From positions 2,604,001 through 2,668,000 of the forward strand of contig NZ_CADCWQ010000001.1 of NCBI RefSeq assembly GCF_902806455.1: a DNA stretch of 64,000 nt, read 5' to 3'. A program made the position numbers and the translations under genes. Origin of the DNA: Virgibacillus doumboii. GTDB taxonomy: Bacteria; Bacillota; Bacilli; Bacillales; Amphibacillaceae. This document shows positions 35,916 to 44,746 of this stretch, in pieces. How positions within the stretch are numbered: the first letter of the stretch is position 1; each line of letters begins with the position of its first letter. The notes beneath the pieces were generated by a model. It saw only the letters and a program-made list of their open reading frames with translations, did no database searches and was not told the DNA's origin.

Positions 35916-37619
35916 CTATTTTTGTATGACCTTAGCTGTACGCAACCGGTTCAGAACAGCTGCAATTTCATAGCGCCTTGGACGTGCAATATCACCTGGA
36001 TGCTGATTTTTGAATACAGTAAATGATGCTAATCCGTCCCGGTCCATTTTTCCGTCAATCATATCCAGAAGCTCATGTAACGATTTATCACCAAGCCCAT
36101 TGGTCCGGTCGAGATGTTGAATGATTTCAGCGATCATACGTGTCTGTGATGAATCCACCAGCTGCTCGGTGTCATCAAAGGAAATTTCTGTCTTTCCCAT
36201 CAAAATTTTAGTTAAGCCTTTTGCCTGCGTTTTAGAACGTTTTCCTTTCTTCGTCTGTAATGAGCTCTGCTGGAAATGACGTTCTGTTATTTCTCCAAAT
36301 GCGTCAGTTGATAAGGAATCACGGTCAAGCGGATAGTTTTCCATGATTTCCCGCGCATCTGCTGTCACATTATAAGGTACATAAGCCTCCATCATGATAA
36401 CCGAATCGGCAGCGGCAAAATAATCACCGGATCCGCCCATGACAAGGATTGTTGAAACATCAAACTGATCGCGCAATTGTTTGATTTTATCAATAAATGG
36501 TGTAATCGGCTCTTTATCCTTTTTCACGAGCTGCTGCATCCGATGATCGCGAATCATAAAATTCGTTGCACTCGTATCTTCATCAATTAATAAGGTAGTC
36601 GCACCTGTTTCAAGTGCTTCCATCACATTAGCCGCCTGTGATGTACTGCCACTCGCATTTTCCGTTGAAAAAAACTTAGTGTCCTGTTTATGCGGCAGGT
36701 TATTGATAAATGGCGAAATATTGACACCGGTAATCTGGCGTCCATCCTCGGCACGAATTTTTACTGCATCGGGATCGGTCAGCACGTACTCTCTGCCGTC
36801 ACCGTGTGTATGTGCATATACACCACGTTCAATCGCCTCAAGGATGGTACTTTTCCCGTGGTAGCCTCCACCAACAATAAGGGAAATCCCTTTTTTGATT
36901 GCCATACCTTTTATTGACTCAGATTGGTGCGGGATCTCAATTTCCACTTCGTTTTCGGCAGGGCTTTGAAACGCAACAGCATCCTTAAGTGGACGATTGC
37001 TGATTCCACTCTCCCTTGGCAGGACCGAACCGTTTGCAATAAAAGTAATCCAGTTATTATTACGCATTTCCTCACGTATAGCTTCCTGCTGATCAGCAAG
37101 CTCGACAGCCTTAACAAACTCATCATCCGTTATCGAAAAAACAGATTTATTGATAATGGATGGAATAACGTTTGCGAATAGCTTCTCTGCTTCACGCCCA
37201 TTAATTCTGCGGCCATTCGCCGGCAGACCTACGGAAAAACAGACCGTAATGGTATTTGAATCGATTTGCACGGCACTGCGCTCGAGCACTTCCTGACCAG
37301 GTTTATCAAAAAGAATTTGACCACTTTTTCCTGATCCTTTAATAAGGAAGCCGCCCCTCGTAACTACTGAACCAACTTTGCGTGCAAGTATATCCTCTGT
37401 TGCAATTTCACGAGCGTATGATTCGAGCCACTCAGCTTTAATCTGCCGTTTATTCGTTGGAACAACTACACGTATTTTAGATGGTGCGGCAAATGGGTCC
37501 CCCTGAACATAATCTATAGATAAGTCAAAATCATTGAATGAATAGTGACCCTGAATACTTTTATACGCTTTATACCCCTTACCATCAATCTGCTTCAAGT
37601 TTTGCATTAGCTTTTTCAT
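35916..37619 (-). CDS. Predicted ATPase of the ABC class
   Basis: A 567-residue soluble protein of the 'ABC-class ATPase' family (PF09818 type). The P-loop is IVGGGYHGKSTILEAIERGV near residue 245 and a Walker B-like segment is TTLLIDEDTSATNFMIRD. The family is widespread, single-copy and uncharacterised. It follows the Fnr/tRNA region and lies 16 bases upstream of queG, suggesting an operon with queG and ogt. GAGGG precedes the ATG. Confidence 0.85.
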   Translation of the reverse strand: MKKLMQNLKQIDGKGYKAYKSIQGHYSFNDFDLSIDYVQGDPFAAPSKIRVVVPTNKRQIKAEWLESYAREIATEDILARKVGSVVTRGGFLIKGSGKSGQILFDKPGQEVLERSAVQIDSNTITVCFSVGLPANGRRINGREAEKLFANVIPSIINKSVFSITDDEFVKAVELADQQEAIREEMRNNNWITFIANGSVLPRESGISNRPLKDAVAFQSPAENEVEIEIPHQSESIKGMAIKKGISLIVGGGYHGKSTILEAIERGVYAHTHGDGREYVLTDPDAVKIRAEDGRQITGVNISPFINNLPHKQDTKFFSTENASGSTSQAANVMEALETGATTLLIDEDTSATNFMIRDHRMQQLVKKDKEPITPFIDKIKQLRDQFDVSTILVMGGSGDYFAAADSVIMMEAYVPYNVTADAREIMENYPLDRDSLSTDAFGEITERHFQQSSLQTKKGKRSKTQAKGLTKILMGKTEISFDDTEQLVDSSQTRMIAEIIQHLDRTNGLGDKSLHELLDMIDGKMDRDGLASFTVFKNQHPGDIARPRRYEIAAVLNRLRTAKVIQK

Positions 37620-37760
37620 AAAAAATCCCTCAATTTATCGTAATTTCTACTTTTAGAATACATTCTCCCCGCCAAAAAGTTCAAGTGGGGTATTTGTATA
37701 TAATGAAAAACGCAATGCCTCGTAGATTATGTTACGAAACACTGCGTTAAGACTTATGTA

Positions 37761-37834
37761 TGGAGCGGGTGATGGGAATCGAACCCACGACATCAGCTTG
37801 GAAGGCTGAGGTTTTACCACTAAACTACACCCGC
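37761..37834 (-). tRNA. tRNA-Gly (anticodon TCC)
   Basis: A complete 74-base tRNA including an encoded CCA end. The acceptor stem GCGGGTG pairs with CACCCGC, the D-arm contains TAGTTTAGTGGTAAA, the anticodon loop is CTTCCAA and the T-loop GGTTCGATTCC. Its 5' half is repeated 121 bases upstream. Confidence 0.96.
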
Positions 37835-37878
37835 ATGGTGATTAGTTAATTCCTTCTATGTTATTTACGAAACAAATG

Positions 37879-37940
37879 CTCGTCGTGTTGCAAGTTCTTT
37901 CAGTGAAGATGCACTCCTTGTAACTCGCAGCTTACTCGGT
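37879..37940 (-). repeat. Fragment of the GC-rich palindromic repeat
   Basis: Read on the minus strand, about 60 bases match the inner part of the 12890-13217 element (13065-13127): shared blocks include CCGAGTAA, GCGAGTT, AGGAGTGC and CTTGCAACACGACGAGC. It stands between the complete tRNA-Gly and the half copy. Confidence 0.75.
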
Positions 37941-37955
37941 GGATGTATTGCTCGT

Positions 37956-37987
37956 GGCTGAGGTTTTACCACTAAACTACACCCGCA
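37956..37987 (-). pseudogene. Duplicated 5' half of tRNA-Gly
   Basis: Thirty-two bases are identical to 37804-37835 of the intact tRNA, covering the acceptor 5' strand, D-arm and first anticodon-stem strand (tRNA bases 1-31). The 3' half is missing and is replaced by the repeat fragment at 37879-37940. It is not a functional tRNA. Confidence 0.9.
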
Positions 37988-38250
37988 CGATCATTAAATT
38001 TTGCGCACCTCTTTTTTAAGGAACATTATTAATTATACCAAGTCTATGAAATCGAATCAACAGTTTTCTACAATTTTTTATTTGCGAATGATGGTATTGA
38101 TTTCGTCTCCAGACGCTAGGTTTTCGCGCAAAGATGACGTTTGACACAATGGTGTAAAGATAGGACGTCCCGATTTTAGCCTTTGATCAGTTTTCGTATA
38201 AATATATATAGTAAACTACCTTCTACTAATATAATCGAACATCAAAATGA

Positions 38251-38292
38251 AAAAGTGGCATAAAAAATAGTTTCGCTGAAAATGCCACTTTT
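38251..38292. terminator. Hairpin terminator downstream of fnr
   Basis: AAAAGTGGCAT pairs perfectly with ATGCCACTTTT (11 bp), with a 20-base loop. It lies about 95 bases past the fnr stop. The rest of 37988-38387 shows no gene. Confidence 0.75.
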
Positions 38293-38387
38293 CCTAAGTC
38301 ACATACGAATATAATTTAAAAAGGGATTTAAAATTACAGTAGTACTGCAAAAGTGTGTTGCCATCCATGCGGACTGTTACCGCCATT

Positions 38388-39077
38388 TTAGATAACACAG
38401 TTTTCAACACCACAGTGTTCGCACGCAAGCAAATCCCTGAAATAATTCATATCTTTAAGTAAATAATACTTCGCGCTATTGTCAATGAGTCCTTTTTCTT
38501 TCCATTTATTCACGATACGGCTGACAGTTTCTCGCGATATCGCTATTTCCTTGCTGATATCCTGAATCATAATTGGCTCGGTAATTTTTACGCCTGCCGG
38601 GGTTACCACACCATACATGTTGGAGTAGCGGACAAAAACGGATGCAACCGCTCCTTCTGATCCAAATGCAAGGTAATCACGCATTTTGGCCTTACTTGCT
38701 TCCAATGATTCTGCAACCCACCGTGTAAAATGAAGCGATAAACCGCCATTTTGCGATAAAACAGCATCCAATTCAGACTGTTCAATGGAATAGATTACAC
38801 TATCCCTTAAAGCTTGTGCTGAATTGGAATAATTGTTTCCGCTAAAGACGCCGATTTCACCAAAACCATCATTGTCACCACGTGTGAAAATGGTTAAATC
38901 TTTATTTTTACCAAGGTTTTTAAAAATCCGTATTTCTCCGGTATGTATTACATATAGATGATTAGCCGGATAACCTTCTTCAAAAACAAATGAACCTTTT
39001 TTGAAATCCATTTGCGTTGACCTTGCCATAAGCAGTTCACATTCTTGTTCATTAAATCGTTGTAATAATGGTTCCAT
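38388..39077 (-). CDS. fnr: Fnr oxygen-sensing transcription regulator
   Basis: A 229-residue Crp/Fnr-family regulator: cyclic-nucleotide-binding-like domain (1-115), dimer helix, and C-terminal helix-turn-helix DISKEIAISRETVSRIVNKW. The last residues contain C219-x2-C222-x4-C227 (CEHCGVENC), and D134 lies in the dimer helix. These match in spacing the three Cys and one Asp ligands of the unusual C-terminal 4Fe-4S cluster of B. subtilis Fnr, with an offset of about 8 residues. It therefore probably senses oxygen. AAAGGGGGCGTTGTTAAA precedes the ATG. No nitrate genes are in this window. Confidence 0.88.
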   Translation of the reverse strand: MEPLLQRFNEQECELLMARSTQMDFKKGSFVFEEGYPANHLYVIHTGEIRIFKNLGKNKDLTIFTRGDNDGFGEIGVFSGNNYSNSAQALRDSVIYSIEQSELDAVLSQNGGLSLHFTRWVAESLEASKAKMRDYLAFGSEGAVASVFVRYSNMYGVVTPAGVKITEPIMIQDISKEIAISRETVSRIVNKWKEKGLIDNSAKYYLLKDMNYFRDLLACEHCGVENCVI

Positions 39078-39221
39078 TTTAACAACGCCCCCTTTGGGTA
39101 TCTATAACCATTATACAGGAAAATAAAACTTGTATTCTGTGATAATTGTCACTAAAAAATGAACATTTACATAAAGAATTAGAAGGTATAAAATAAGCAT
39201 AAGTTTAAGGAGGCGATTAGT

Positions 39222-40094
39222 GTGTCGGTCTATCCAATATTACTGTCACAAAGCAAGTTTATGCACCGTGACAGCCTGACGTATCCATATGAAGAACGAG
39301 GTTTACAGTTTGGTGACGGTGTGTATGAAGTTATTCGTATTTATAATGGCAACTACTATCTGATTGACGAGCATGTGAACCGGTTATTCCGGTCCGCCGA
39401 TGCTGTCAAAATTGAATTGCCATTTGCAAAACAAGAGCTTACTAGCTTACTTCTTGATTTACTTGATAAAAATACGATGACAACTGATGGGAAGTTATAT
39501 TTGCAGGTTACACGCGGTTCGGCACCAAGGGATCACGTTTTCCCTGAGAATGTGGGGCCAAATGTCTATGCCTACATTCAGGATTTTCCTCGTAACCTGG
39601 AAAACTTAACTGACGGGGTTTCTACCATTACACAACGCGATACACGCTGGGAAAATTGCTATATTAAAAGTTTAAACCTGCTTCCAAACGTACTGGCAAA
39701 ACAAGCTGCCAAAGAAAACGGCTGCTATGAAGCAATCCTTCATCAGGATGGTCTTGTGACTGAATGCAGTTCATCCAATATATACCTGGTAAAAGACGGA
39801 ACGATCTATACGCACCCGGCGACGAAAAGCATTTTACATGGATGTGTTCGAATGCGTGTTGAAAAATTCGCCGGGGACCTGAACATTCCATTCGTGGAAG
39901 AACCATTTTCAACAGATGATATAAAAGATGCTGATGAATTATTTTTATCCAGCAGCACTTCAGAAATCATGCCGGTTGTCAAAGTGGATGGATCTATAAT
40001 AAACAACGGAAACCCTGGTAAAATCACCAGACAGCTGCAGGAAGCATATGAATCAGATGCTAAAATTGTAAATAATAGCGTGAGCGCCCGGTAA
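39222..40094 (+). CDS. dat: D-amino acid aminotransferase
   Basis: A 290-residue fold-type IV PLP aminotransferase. The PLP lysine is K149 in CYIKSLNLLPN; other marks are FGDGVYEVIRIYNG and TECSSSNIYLVKDG. It makes D-glutamate and D-alanine interconversions that feed peptidoglycan synthesis. The start is GTG at 39222 behind AAGGAGGCGATTA. A perfect 9-bp hairpin overlaps its stop codon. The following peptidase gene may be cotranscribed. Confidence 0.92.
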   Translation: MSVYPILLSQSKFMHRDSLTYPYEERGLQFGDGVYEVIRIYNGNYYLIDEHVNRLFRSADAVKIELPFAKQELTSLLLDLLDKNTMTTDGKLYLQVTRGSAPRDHVFPENVGPNVYAYIQDFPRNLENLTDGVSTITQRDTRWENCYIKSLNLLPNVLAKQAAKENGCYEAILHQDGLVTECSSSNIYLVKDGTIYTHPATKSILHGCVRMRVEKFAGDLNIPFVEEPFSTDDIKDADELFLSSSTSEIMPVVKVDGSIINNGNPGKITRQLQEAYESDAKIVNNSVSAR

Positions 40095-40114
40095 CTGATG
40101 CTTGACGGGCGCTC
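40082..40114. other. Perfect hairpin across the dat stop codon
   Basis: GAGCGCCCG and CGGGCGCTC form a 9-bp perfect stem with a 15-base loop; the dat stop codon lies in the loop. No T-run follows, so it is not a classic terminator and may partly limit read-through into the peptidase gene. Confidence 0.6.
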
Positions 40115-40181
40115 TAAAATGGAACCTGGTAATCGAAATAGTTTAATAGAATCAAGTTTAAATGAAGAGGAGGTCAATATT

Positions 40182-42176
40182 ATGAATGATTCCAAACGTC
40201 CACTAACTGCAGATGATTTAACCGAGATAGAGATTTACAGTGATCCGCAATTTACGCCGGAAGGAAATGGATATTCCTTTGTATCTACCACGGTAAATGA
40301 GAAAAAAGAATATCAGTCACAGTTATTTTTCCATACGTTAAATGAGGATGCACCAACGCAATGGACATTTGACGAGGCAAAAAACAGCAACCCGCGTTAC
40401 TCACCGGATGGAAAAAAACTTGTATTCCAATCTTCAAGAAGCGGTGTGCCGCAATTATGGCTCTTACATACTGATGGCGGTGAAGCAAAACAAATCACTA
40501 CATTCAAAAATGGCGCTATGAATCCAACCTGGTCAAAAGATGGAAAGTATATTATTTTCAGTGCGTCACTTGAAAACGGTGATGATGTAAATGATCAAAG
40601 CGAGCAGTCAAAAGAAGAACGGCAAGAAGAAAAAGAGGAAAAAAGCAAACAGCCTCTTGTCATTAACCGCTTAAAATATAAGTCAGATGCACAGGGTTTT
40701 CTTGATGAAAAGCGGTCACAAATTGTGTTGTTTGATGTTGCGAACGAATCCTTCAGCCAATTAACAACTACAGACGCAAACCATAATTTTGAAGATATTT
40801 CACCGGAAGGAAATACACTATTATTTTCAGCTAATCTCAGTGATGATTCAGACTACGAGTTAACCAACGACCTCTACCTTATGGACCTTTCAACACGAAA
40901 AACTACAAAATTAACAGAAGGAAAAGGTGTCATTGGCGATGCCAGCTTTTCACCGGACGGAACGAAAATTGCCTGCCTAGGCCACGAATACGCTTATCAG
41001 GGAGCAACATTGGATCAGTTATACATAGTTGATGTTAAATCCGGTGAGCGTGAATGCTTAAGTGGGGACTGGGATTTTCAATTGGGTGATTCCATGATTG
41101 GTGATACCAGACTGGGACTGTCAACCACAGGTCCCGTGTGGGATAAAGATGGAGACAAACTATATTTACTAGGTACCGAATATGGTGCAACTGGCTTATA
41201 TCAAGTCAATTTAAATGGTAACCTTGCTATTTTGTATAAAGAAGACAACCATGTTTTTGGCTTTTCGTATAATGACGGTAAATTTATTCTTGGAATCAGC
41301 ACACCGACAAACCCATGCAATTTCTATCAATTGGAAGATGGGAAGCTGACACAATTAACTGATGCCAATAGCGAATTTTTAAGTAAAGTTTCTTTAAGCG
41401 AACCAGAAACATTGATATACAAAGCTGAAGATGGCTGGGAAATTCAAGGCTGGCTGCTAAGACCATACGGATTTGAAAAAGGAGAGAAATACCCATTCGT
41501 CCTGGAGGTGCACGGTGGTCCGCACGCAATGTACGGGCAAACATTTTTCCATGAATTACAATTGCTTGCTGCAAAAGGATACGTAGTACTGTATACGAAC
41601 CCACGCGGAAGTCATGGCTACGGGCAAGCGTTCGTTGATGCGTGCCGGGAAGACTATGGCGGCAAAGATTATACTGATTTAATGAGCGCAGTGGACTATG
41701 TACTTGAAAACTATGATTTTATTAATGAGAAGCGGCTGGGTGTAACCGGTGGCAGCTATGGCGGGTTTATGACCAACTGGATTGTTGGTCATACAAACCG
41801 GTTTAAGGCGGCCGTAACCCAGCGCTGTATAAGTAACTGGCTAAGTTTCTACGGCGTCAGTGATATCGGATATTTCTTCACCAAATGGGAACTTGGGAAA
41901 GATCTGTTGGAGGATCCGCAGAAACTATGGGATTTATCCCCGTTGAAATATGCTGAAAACGTCGAAACGCCACTGCTTATCGTGCATGGCGAGCAGGACT
42001 TACGCTGCCCTATCGAACAGGGTGAGCAAATGTATGTTGCGCTGAAGCATTTACGTAAAGAAGTTGAATTTGTTCGTTTCCCCGGTGCTAACCATGAACT
42101 GAGCCGGAGCGGAAAACCGGAAATGCGTATTGCCAGACTGGAGCACATTACAGGCTGGTTTGAAAAATACTTGTAA
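40182..42176 (+). CDS. S9 family prolyl oligopeptidase / acylaminoacyl peptidase
   Basis: A 664-residue serine peptidase. An N-terminal beta-propeller with PD40/TolB-type repeats (ARYSPDGKKLVFQS-like units, about 30-370) is followed by an alpha/beta-hydrolase domain. The catalytic triad is visible: Ser in GGSYGGFM, Asp in GEQDLRCP, His in GANHELSRSG. There is no signal peptide, so it acts in the cytoplasm on short peptides. I chose the ATG at 40182 after GAAGAGGAGGTCAATATT; an upstream in-frame start at 40098 lacks a ribosome site. Confidence 0.92.
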   Translation: MNDSKRPLTADDLTEIEIYSDPQFTPEGNGYSFVSTTVNEKKEYQSQLFFHTLNEDAPTQWTFDEAKNSNPRYSPDGKKLVFQSSRSGVPQLWLLHTDGGEAKQITTFKNGAMNPTWSKDGKYIIFSASLENGDDVNDQSEQSKEERQEEKEEKSKQPLVINRLKYKSDAQGFLDEKRSQIVLFDVANESFSQLTTTDANHNFEDISPEGNTLLFSANLSDDSDYELTNDLYLMDLSTRKTTKLTEGKGVIGDASFSPDGTKIACLGHEYAYQGATLDQLYIVDVKSGERECLSGDWDFQLGDSMIGDTRLGLSTTGPVWDKDGDKLYLLGTEYGATGLYQVNLNGNLAILYKEDNHVFGFSYNDGKFILGISTPTNPCNFYQLEDGKLTQLTDANSEFLSKVSLSEPETLIYKAEDGWEIQGWLLRPYGFEKGEKYPFVLEVHGGPHAMYGQTFFHELQLLAAKGYVVLYTNPRGSHGYGQAFVDACREDYGGKDYTDLMSAVDYVLENYDFINEKRLGVTGGSYGGFMTNWIVGHTNRFKAAVTQRCISNWLSFYGVSDIGYFFTKWELGKDLLEDPQKLWDLSPLKYAENVETPLLIVHGEQDLRCPIEQGEQMYVALKHLRKEVEFVRFPGANHELSRSGKPEMRIARLEHITGWFEKYL

Positions 42177-42182
42177 TAGTTG

Positions 42183-42218
42183 AGGCTGACATCCTTTGAT
42201 AAGGACGTCAGCCTTTTT
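42183..42218 (+). terminator. Terminator after the S9 peptidase
   Basis: AGGCTGAC-A-TCC pairs with GGA-C-GTCAGCCT, followed by TTTTT. It serves the peptidase and probably also the convergent hydrolase gene. Confidence 0.9.
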
Positions 42219-42219
42219 A

Positions 42220-43176
42220 TTAATTAATAAATTTATTCAAAAATGCATTCAATTTATTTTTATACTTTTCTTTCGCTGTAACAAAGGTTTCTCCATGACC
42301 GGCATTATCCACGGTCATCATTTCTGCTTCACTTTTCGTATTTTCATATAGTTTCTTTGCCATTTTTGTTGGCACAAATGTATCTGCATTGCCATGGATA
42401 TATAAAATCGGTACTTCGGCTTTTTTTACTTGTTTAAGGGCAGATGCCTCTGACAGTGAATAGCCGGCTTTCATTTTCGTAACCATACTCGTAGTCGGCA
42501 ATATCGGGAATGAAGGCAAATTATACATCCTCCCCATTTGGTAGGAGAACAAATCTTTTACACTCGTATATGGACTGTCAGCTACGATAGCTTTTACATT
42601 ATCAGGCAGTTCCTCGCCGCTTGCCATCAGTACAGTTGCAGCTCCCATCGATACACCATGCATAACGATTTCAGTGTCCTCACCATATTTTTCAATAATC
42701 AGATTAACCCAATCCACATAGTCCTTCCGATCATGCCAGCCGAAACCAGTGTAGTCGCCCTCACTTGCTCCATGACCGCGGGCATCCGCCATAAATATGT
42801 TGTAGCCAAGCTGTTCATAATAATACTGGCCGTATAAACCCATTTGCATGGCATTGCCGAGGTAGCCGTGCGCCAGAACAACTACTTTATTCGACGGTTG
42901 TTCCGACTCAAGAAAATATCCCTTGAGCTCAAGACCATCGTACGAATTCATCGTCCATTCATCAAAATCCTGTTTATCCACCCATGATCGCCAGTCACCA
43001 TTCAGAAGAACCTCCATCGATTCAGCGGAAACTTCCAGGTCCTCATTTCCCTGTAAAAAATCTTTTTCACCGCGGTCAATCGCCAGATTATAAAAGAAAA
43101 AACCGGCGATAATATCTATAATAAATAGAACACTTATGATTCCAATTCCAATTTTCAACCATTTTTTCTTCTTCAC
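42220..43176 (-). CDS. Membrane-anchored alpha/beta hydrolase
   Basis: A 318-residue alpha/beta hydrolase with an N-terminal membrane anchor (IGIGIISVLFIIDIIAGFFF). The nucleophile is Ser in HGVSMGAATV, the oxyanion region is LAHGYLGNAMQ, the acid is Asp in HGNADTFVP and the base His in NAGHGET. It resembles YqkD-type S9-like hydrolases of Bacillus with unknown substrate. The start is GTG at 43176 behind GAAAGGAGTACTG. Confidence 0.85.
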   Translation of the reverse strand: MKKKKWLKIGIGIISVLFIIDIIAGFFFYNLAIDRGEKDFLQGNEDLEVSAESMEVLLNGDWRSWVDKQDFDEWTMNSYDGLELKGYFLESEQPSNKVVVLAHGYLGNAMQMGLYGQYYYEQLGYNIFMADARGHGASEGDYTGFGWHDRKDYVDWVNLIIEKYGEDTEIVMHGVSMGAATVLMASGEELPDNVKAIVADSPYTSVKDLFSYQMGRMYNLPSFPILPTTSMVTKMKAGYSLSEASALKQVKKAEVPILYIHGNADTFVPTKMAKKLYENTKSEAEMMTVDNAGHGETFVTAKEKYKNKLNAFLNKFIN

Positions 43177-43366
43177 ACCAGTACTCCTTTCTGCACAATA
43201 CTCTCAATCTATTATACTAAAAAATTTGGATTATTTCGCCCATATATGGATGGTACATCTTTACAGATTGAAATCGTTATCGGCAATAAAATCTCAGAAT
43301 GATATATACTTACACAGATGAAGGATTATTTCTTGGTAAATTTCTTTCGTTCGCTACCAAACACTG

Positions 43367-43619
43367 ATGAGTGACCTTTCAACGCAGTTTCTGCTTCATT
43401 CGGGCACTCATAAACCCGATGAGTGACCTTTCAACGGAGTTTCTGCTTCGTTCGGGCACTCATAAACCCGATGAGTGACCTTTCAACGGAATTCCAGCTT
43501 CGTTCGGGCACTCATAAACCCGATGAGTGACCTTTCAACGGAATTCCAGCTTCGTTCGGGCACTCATAAACCCGATGAGCGACTTTTAAACGCAGTTTCT
43601 GCTTCATTCGGGCACTCAT
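43367..43619. repeat. 52-bp tandem repeat array, five copies
   Basis: Units start at 43367, 43419, 43471, 43523 and 43575, exactly 52 bp apart. Each reads ATGAGTGACCTTTCAACG, then a variable middle, then TTCGGGCACTCATAAACCCG. The ends ATGAGTG/CACTCAT are inverted. The middles are also self-complementary: some copies carry GCAGTTTCTGC, others GGAATTCC. The period is constant and there are no unique spacers, so this is not a CRISPR array. Confidence 0.95.
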
Positions 43620-43670
43620 AAAACTGTAAAGACAATTAAGTTCATATAATCTGTAAAAAAACAAAAAAGC

Positions 43671-43696
43671 CCCGTACCACTGTGCACTAGTACGGG
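43671..43696 (-). terminator. Hairpin terminator near the 52-bp array
   Basis: CCCGTAC pairs with GTACGGG (7 bp); on the minus strand GGGGCTTTTTTGTTTTTT follows. Its sequence is close to the terminators at 5390 and 32282. Confidence 0.75.
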
Positions 43697-43746
43697 TTTA
43701 GGCTGGCTTCGTATAGATTATTGTTTTTAACACAAAAGATATAGAC

Positions 43747-44135
43747 TGCGAACTAACTCTGATTAAATACCTAGTGAGACTCTCTTGCCCCGCAGCTGGA
43801 ATATACTCGCTTTCCGCGGGCAGCTGGTGAGCCTCCGAAGCGCTAACGCACTTCTGAGTCTCACCTAGGCTTTTCTTCCCGCAGGAGTCTCGCATATTCC
43901 AGCTGCTGGTTTTAATGGATTAAAAATCTTGATAACTATCACGTAATAAACTTACCAAGATATTTTTATCGCAAATTTTAGCGGAGGAAATACACGGAGA
44001 CTCCTGTGGGAGGACAGGCCTAGGTGAGACATCTGAGTGCGCTAGCACGAAGAGGGCTCAGCAGCCGCCCACGGAAAGCGAAGTGTATTTCCGGAGCGGC
44101 ATTAATGTACACATTTTTTTTCAAAGTAGTTCGCA
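43747..44135. repeat. 389-bp composite palindromic element with TGCGAACTA ends
   Basis: Perfect 9-bp terminal inverted repeats TGCGAACTA (43747-43755) and TAGTTCGCA (44127-44135). Inside are two related GC-rich modules facing each other: the left contains GCGGGCAGCTGGTGAGCC and CGCAGGAGTCTC, the right GGAGACTCCTGTGGGAGG, GGTGAGACATCTGAGTGCGC and CAGCCGCCCACGG. An AT-rich linker (about 43915-43975) separates them. A shortened, rearranged copy lies inverted at 20726-20979. No protein is encoded. Confidence 0.88.
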
Positions 44136-44197
44136 TTTCATGTCTAGTACGAAGCTAAAAAGCACCAAAATTTACGAAAAGAGCATTTTATAAAAAG

Positions 44198-44689
44198 TCA
44201 TCTAATCCCAAGATCTGATTTTATTTCTTTAATTTGCTCAGTATGACGCATTTCATGATAGCCGACAAAAGGGATCCACTGCTTCAGGCTCATATCACTG
44301 AATAACGGATGAGGATATCCTCTCTCGGACAGTAGCCTTGCATCAGAAGTACTTTCCAATTTTACCAATCTTTTATGTGTCGCCTTGAGTTTTTCCTTCA
44401 ACTCTCCAAGTGTTGCATAAGACTCACTTGGTCTGGCGAATTCTGGTGCCTCAACTTTTTTAGCCCGGTTCAATGTCAGTTCAATTGGCTTTTCCTCAGC
44501 ATTAGCCACCTGACCATTATCCAACTGACCCTGGATGGTTTTTGTGATTGCGCCTTCCATCAGATACAAATGCTCCAGCACCTGCTTTATGGACCATTTA
44601 TCTTCCGACGGCTTTCTGTTTAAATCTTCATCCGATATTTCATTTACCTCTTCCAGCAATTCTTTTCGTGCCTGTTCGTTAATATCCAA
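44198..44689 (-). CDS. DinB-family protein
   Basis: A 163-residue four-helix-bundle protein of the DinB/YfiT superfamily. Possible metal-ligand histidines are in KQVLEHLYLMEGA and GYHEMRHTEQI. Many members are thiol transferases or of unknown role. The start is TTG at 44689 with GGAGAGTGGTATT before it. It is one of four DinB-type genes in the window. Its substrate is unknown. Confidence 0.8.
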   Translation of the reverse strand: MDINEQARKELLEEVNEISDEDLNRKPSEDKWSIKQVLEHLYLMEGAITKTIQGQLDNGQVANAEEKPIELTLNRAKKVEAPEFARPSESYATLGELKEKLKATHKRLVKLESTSDARLLSERGYPHPLFSDMSLKQWIPFVGYHEMRHTEQIKEIKSDLGIR

Positions 44690-44746
44690 AATACCACTCT
44701 CCTATACTGCTATTCTATCAGTAATAGTATTTACAGCGAAACCAGG

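Noticed and set aside
37761..37987. Prophage or integrative element att sites at tRNA-Gly
   Set aside because: The duplicated half lies only 121 bases away and encloses a repeat fragment, with no integrase or cargo genes.
40082..40114. Copy of the GCGCCC hairpin family after dat
   Set aside because: It contains GCGCCCG and is a perfect hairpin, but lacks the family's left end, loop and flanks.
43367..43619. CRISPR array
   Set aside because: The period is exactly 52 bp with the whole unit repeated and no unique spacers; no cas genes are near.
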